A stretch of DNA of 64,000 nucleotides from Puffinus mauretanicus. Taxonomy: Eukaryota; Chordata; Aves; Procellariiformes; Procellariidae. Below are positions 58,961-64,000 of the stretch, in pieces (position 1 is the first letter of the stretch; every line of letters starts with the position of its first letter). Position numbers and translations under genes: made by a program. The stretch spans positions 1,674,001 through 1,738,000 of the forward strand of contig JAJKFH010000927.1 in assembly GCA_023333565.1 (NCBI GenBank), in the 5' to 3' direction. The notes under the pieces are model-generated. The model did not search any database and was not told where the DNA came from. It saw only the letters and a list, made by a program, of their open reading frames with translations.

Positions 58961-61900
58961 TAAGGGACTGTGCCATTACGAAGCGCTTCCTCAGAGCGGG
59001 GCTGCTTCACTCAGAGCTCCTTGCAGAGCCCGGCTGTGGGTTGGGCTGGCAGAGGGGACACACAGAGACATTGCTTTCCTGGAGGAAAGCCGGCCTTTGG
59101 TTTTGTGGAAAGAACCTAGACCCTGTATTCAGCTTCCTCCTTGTGCTTGATGCTGCATGACAGATCAGCAGCAAGGCAGTGCCTTGAGAAGTTAAACCTC
59201 CCCATGCAAATGCAGATCATTTTAATGAACAAAACCATAATGAGATATAATGATCTCTGCTAAAAAATGGAAATAAGTTTAGAAAGTAACCAAATAGAGA
59301 TCTGATCAACAGAAAGAAAGAGCAAGAGGAAAATTAAGATGGAAAATCATTCTCCAGCTGGACACTGGCTTGGTGGGACGGGCCAGGCTTGAGAGTTCAT
59401 GCACAGGGAAGAGCAGACACTAGCAGAGACAGCAAACGGACAGCTGGTGGCCAGGGAGGTCTGTCACTTCTGTCACTGTTGTGCCACAGGCTACCAGGTA
59501 GGCTTTTGGGGGTGAGGTGTACCCTTGTTTGTCCTGGTGAATGGACAAGACAGAAACGCAGATTTTATGTACTTTAATCTAAAAAACTCCTTTCTGGGTT
59601 CTTAGATAAGCTGTAACTGAGGAAGCATTCACCTCGGCCTTCCCCAGGCTGTGATGTGCCAGCGTGTGTGCCAGACAGCCAACAGGAGATATGCACAAAG
59701 TGATTAAGGCAAGAAAATTAAAACATGGTGGAGGTGAACGATCGGAAACATTCATTTATGTAGCCTCTATCTACTGGTTTCTCATGTAAATACTTCTAAA
59801 AATGAGTGCATGGAAAATAGGTCACTTTGGAGTAATATCCTTGGAAGCAGGGACATTGGCGATGCACATGGAGAAGGCATAACGCTAGGATTAGCAGGGA
59901 TGCAGCAGGGATGTAGGCAATTGGATGCTTTGAGCTGTGGGGAAAAAGGAGGGGTGCTTGTATTTTTACCATCCTTTCTCAGTCTGCTCTTTATTTTTAG
60001 GAGGAGATTGTTTGCCTCCAGCTTTTCTCATGGAAAACTTTCCTGTACCAGCTGCTCTCAGTCCTGGCTTTAACTTGCATCAGTCAGATGTGAAAGTAGC
60101 CCAGCCATTGTTAACAAAGTCACCCAAATGGTTTTTACTTCTGAAAGTTGGAAAAGAAAGGAGGTGATCTCAGAGATAGCAAAATCTAAATCAAATAGGA
60201 CTTAATGAGATTAATCTTGAGGTATTCCTCAGAGCCCATTTGCAGCTTGGCCAGCGCAGGAACACCATGTTCCTCATGAGCTCAGGGACCTCTGTGTGAG
60301 TTCTCCCAGCTGAGCTGGGTTTTGCTTCAACCAACACGCTGGTGGGCTTGAAGTGTGCAGGGCAGGTACCCGGTCTGAAGCAGACTTCAGAGCAGAAAGA
60401 AAAGACATCTACCTCCTAGCCAAACAGGACATGAAAGGCTTTGTTAGCTGGGTTACCTGGACCACCAGGAGACGGTGGGGACCTGACACAACTTCCTAAT
60501 TGTGAAGGTCTGCTGTAGCGGACATCCATGCATAAAAATCCTCATTATCAATCATTTCATAAATCAAATTTGGATGTTGGTCTGCAAACTTGTCTGCACC
60601 TATCAATTCAGACAGGTGAAACAAACACACAAGAGGCATGTGATAACGGAGAGATATTGGTGATGAGAAGGGATTGCTTTAAAAAGTGGTGCCCCTGGAG
60701 GAGCTGGGGAAGGCTTTGTGACTTGAAAGTGGGCGAGTGTGCTCAGGAGGGGAGATCAGCATGATAAAGACAGAAGAGCTGAAAGGACACAAAGGGAGCT
60801 AGGGAGCAGGAAGGGGAAGGCATGGGGTCAGCAGTTGAAGTCTTGAAGAGGAAGGACAGATGGAGGGGAGAGAGGGAAGATGTGACACTTGTAACGAAGC
60901 AGAGGAAGGCAGCTTTACTAGTGAGGTTTGGGTGAACTAGAAAGTGGGGAGAGATGAGATGACATGGCAGTAGTGAAAGGAAGAGATGGACATGCCCATT
61001 CTGTTCATTCTGCTCACAATCAGTAGCTGAGAAATCACTATTTCTTAACAGTGTAAGCAACCCTCGATTAAGAGAACAATGGAGTTATGAAGGAAAGCGG
61101 ATGCCTTCAGACACTTGTGACCAAGAGAAGTAGTGCCTGCTGCTGTATGTCCTTTCTTCCTGTGGGGCTACTGGCAGGCGGGACAGTTGATCAAAGAGTT
61201 GGATGGTTTTTTCTCTGTGATCACTGGTATCAGAAAGGAATTTCGCACTGCCAGCGTAGGTTATCATTTTGTTTCTGGTTCCTGACTAACAAGCGGGAAT
61301 GCTGGAATGTGACACACTGTCTACCCTTGAAATGTCTGCCTGTTTGACAAGTCTCCTTTTGGCTTGGAGAGCTGCTCCCCTGTTTTCCTGTCCTGCTGTG
61401 GTTTAGCTAACCAGCTCTTGGCATACCTGCTCCTTTTGGGGACATGGAGCTCTGGACACCCACAGCTCTCTGATGCGGCCTAAACCCTTAGCATGGGGCT
61501 CCCAACCCCGCAGCAAGGAGGGGCAATTCCAGAAGAACTTTGCTGCTCTACCTTTGTTTTCACTGGCTAACAGTGCCTGCACACTGATTTTCACCAGCAT
61601 TAGTGCATTAGGGGGGTTCTTGCATTTCTGCCTGTACAGCTATGCCACTTGGCAGCTTCAGTTATGGCTGCATTGGGGATATTCCCATTTCATTCAACTT
61701 TGGAGCTCAGAATTTGTGGGGGCCGAACACTTTTGAAGAAAATTATCTGAGGAAGGCAAGAAGCACTCCAATATGTCAAAGAACAGACGGGGACTATTGA
61801 TGTATTTGGTGCCATGTTTTCAAACTGCTGCCTGCTGGGAGCCACATCCATCTGTCTTTTGTTTTTTCTTCCTGCAGAAGTATGTACTAAGTACCATCTG

Positions 61901-62133
61901 ATTTACTTAGAAAGAATGAAACAACCACTGTTCAAGGGAAAATCTAATGCAATTCAGGTCATCCTAACTTCAATGGATAAGACACCTGAAGGCTTTGATA
62001 TTATTACTGAGAATATTAGAATTGGTGAAGCTTTAAATACAGCATTTAGAACCTTGGGAAGTTGTTCAGCCTGAGTGGTAATAGGGTTGATGCAGGAAAA
62101 TCCTGAGAGTATCAAGACAGAAGTTAGGAGTTT

Positions 62134-62195
62134 GATATTATTATTATTATTATTGTTATTATCACCATCATCATCATTAGCATTAGCATTATTAA
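62134..62195 (+). repeat. Compound ATT/ATC/AGCATT microsatellite
   Basis: ATT units from 62136, interrupted by GTT, pass into (ATC)n and then (AGCATT)n, ending near ATTAAAACC. It is a compound trinucleotide/hexanucleotide simple repeat, probably length-polymorphic. Confidence 0.9.
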
Positions 62196-64000
62196 AACCA
62201 GGCTGCCTTTACAAAGGTACCAATGAGAAATCATGTTGGTTTTCCTGTACAACTGCATTGCCCACAAGCATCTTGAATATCAAATGCAATCTGTCGAAAT
62301 CTATAGTCCTGATGTTCTGCCAGAAGGGAATATATGTATATCCTATGTATTTTTTTTTCCTTTTTCTTCAGGGGCCCAGTGTTAGCCAATGCAATTCTCC
62401 TTGAGAGGCAGAAATTTTAAAGGGCCAGGCCCACATATTTCTGATACCATCCATGGAAACTAGCATTTCTAACAGACCAGTGCTCAAATCTATTATTTGT
62501 ATCTGTGAAGGCGTTGTGGCTTCTGTTTGGTTGTTAGGGTTTTTTTGTTTTCTAGTGAACTTAGCTAACATGCAGTTTCTGTTGGTCTGCTTATGCTGAG
62601 GAAGATCTGAATTCTGTAGTGTTGCCTGCACATTATAAATAATGTGCACACATTTTAACCAGATACTGTGCTGCCTTGTGAGAGTCCGAGAAGTCCCTGA
62701 CTATCTCAGATAGGATCATTTGTGTTTTGTGGAGTGCTGCACGTAAGTCCTGCCGGCAGGAAGATGCATCAGACCTCTTCTGCTTGCCTTTTTCCATAGG
62801 TTTGCTCTGTGCATCCCTTCTGAGACAGTGTAAGTATGCTGTTCATGGATGTGATTTTTTGCTAGCAAAACAGTAATGCTATCACTCGTCCTACTTAGAC
62901 ATGCTGATAGTAATAAGCCTCCTATTAGTAAAAACATATTTTCCTCCAGTAAGGAAGGTTTTGTCAAAATAAGGGTGCTCTTTAACAGTTTTCACACAAG
63001 GAAGGAGAAAGGGACGGAAGAGGGGAGAGATGTGTTGCTTTAGCTACACTGGTCTAGTTAAAGTAGCACCATTTTTGTGTGTAGACAAGAGCTTAGGAAA
63101 TGTGCAGGTCTTAGTCTGGGGGACAGGACTTTAAAGCAGTCATTGAAGTCTAGTGTCAGTTTTCAAGGCTGAAGAATATTATTTTATTTAGGCTTCCAGA
63201 CCAGCCTTGCTCCAGGAATGCACTTAGGTTGTTTTTAAAGCAAACATGAAATCAATAGCCTGGTGTTCTGCTCTGCTATTTCTTGCCAGAGCCTAAGGAC
63301 CACACATGGGTTTTCCCTCGTCTTCGTCACACTGCCAGGCATGCTCTCGGATAACGGCGGGCAGTTCTTGTGGATGAATGCGGAGAGGTTCCAAATGGCC
63401 AAACATGCGTCGGACATCTGGGCAGTTTTGCTACAAAGTATTTTCCGTCAGGCTTCCCTCCAGGTATTGCTGTGAAAGGACCAACTCACACCACGCTGTC
63501 ACAGATTTTATCCAGCCTCTGACTTCAGTGGGAGTTTTATCTGAGTAAAGCTCAAATAAGAGCCTGTCAGCTTATCTCACCATTTATAAAGTTCCTGGTG
63601 GAACCCTGGGCTGCAGTTTTCATTTTGACCCTGGTGAATACCAGCCCAGAGAGCAATGGAGCACTGTGCCTTCCTGCACATCAGTCTGATGGTGGGCCTC
63701 AGCTCACACTTGCCTGGACACTTGCTAGGTGCCAGAAAATAACTTATTTGTCTCCATCCTGTGCTGGTAACAGGGGCTTCACCTAGAGTAGCAGATTCTG
63801 AGAGCTCGCCCATGAAGGATCGACTTGCAGCTGGGTACCCACTCCTGACTCCAAGCAGCCACCATTCTCTTGAGGTAAATAACCAAGGCCAGCTACTGAC
63901 CTCTCTTGAACCAGTGACCCAGAGGAAAATGCTCCTTCGGCTCTCAGCAGCTCCCTCGAGCCAGGTTAGCTCCTCTCCTCCTGCAGGGCTTGAAGCTGAA

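Larger units (their letters stand above)
50000..64000. other. Upstream gene desert, outermost part
   Basis: No gene recognised up to the right edge. Apart from the CR1 relics (55.9-58.0 kb), candidate elements at 51.7-52.1, 53.5-53.7 and 58.6-59.0 kb, and an ATT/ATC microsatellite (62.1 kb), the sequence is unremarkable. Stretches 52.7-53.4, 53.7-55.8, 59.0-62.1 and 62.2-64.0 kb hold only short chance frames. Confidence 0.65.

Noticed and set aside
60741..61060. A purine-rich plus-strand stretch giving a 105-codon minus frame
   Set aside because: Low-complexity GGAA-type sequence biases codon content; no homology recognised.
63340..63365. A retroviral-integrase-like SDNGGQF peptide
   Set aside because: Only seven residues resemble an integrase motif; nothing around it fits an integrase or retroelement. 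Chance.
1..64000. tRNA, rRNA, snRNA, CRISPR or bacterial/phage features
   Set aside because: Searched by eye on both strands; no cloverleaf with A/B boxes, no regularly spaced repeats and no operon structure found.

Overview
The window looks like single-copy vertebrate nuclear DNA, most probably from a bird or another sauropsid. It holds one confidently identifiable protein-coding gene: an intronless Frizzled receptor on the minus strand (stop at 8535, ATG at 10259). It is recognisable as FZD7 from its mature N-terminus, ten-cysteine CRD, seven membrane segments, KTLQSW motif and ETAV tail. The sauropsid assignment is inference. It rests on two degraded CR1-type LINE fragments, a few MIR/L2-like relics, the absence of recognisable Alu, B1 or full-length L1 copies, and a low overall repeat load.

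Layout: 1-6600 is non-coding DNA 3' of FZD7, with two MIR/L2-like relics and a compact CpG-bearing block at 5140-5560. The probable FZD7 3'UTR is 6610-8534, ending at an AATAAA signal on the minus strand (6629-6634). The coding exon is 8535-10259. A strong CpG island spans about 9700-11290. Inside it are an AT-rich patch with a TATA-like box and inverted CCAAT box (10660-10750), a run of GC boxes (10978-11075), a perfect hairpin whose loop reads TTCG on the gene strand, and a short GGGGCC repeat. Within the predicted leader is one tiny out-of-frame upstream ORF (10301-10333).

From about 11.4 kb to the right edge (upstream of FZD7) I find no exon, tRNA or other gene. This is a >50 kb gene desert. 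In human the FZD7 neighbours are CDK15 upstream and KIAA2012 downstream, as I recall it, so this side is probably the CDK15-FZD7 interval. The desert is a mix of undistinguished AT-rich DNA, simple repeats, the CR1 relics at 55.9-58.0 kb, and several low-repeat blocks dense in homeodomain, POU, GATA and TCF/LEF motifs (about 14.76, 16.67, 18.0-18.5, 22.4-22.7, 23.6-23.9, 32.5-33.2, 36.8, 51.7-52.1, 53.5-53.7 and 58.6-58.96 kb). These are the best candidates for long-range FZD7 enhancers, but conservation cannot be judged from one sequence.

I see no phage, CRISPR, operon or novel multi-gene system. The interest here is regulatory: the promoter architecture of FZD7 and the candidate elements in its upstream desert. 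Many open frames of 60-110 codons occur, as expected by chance, and are not annotated as genes.
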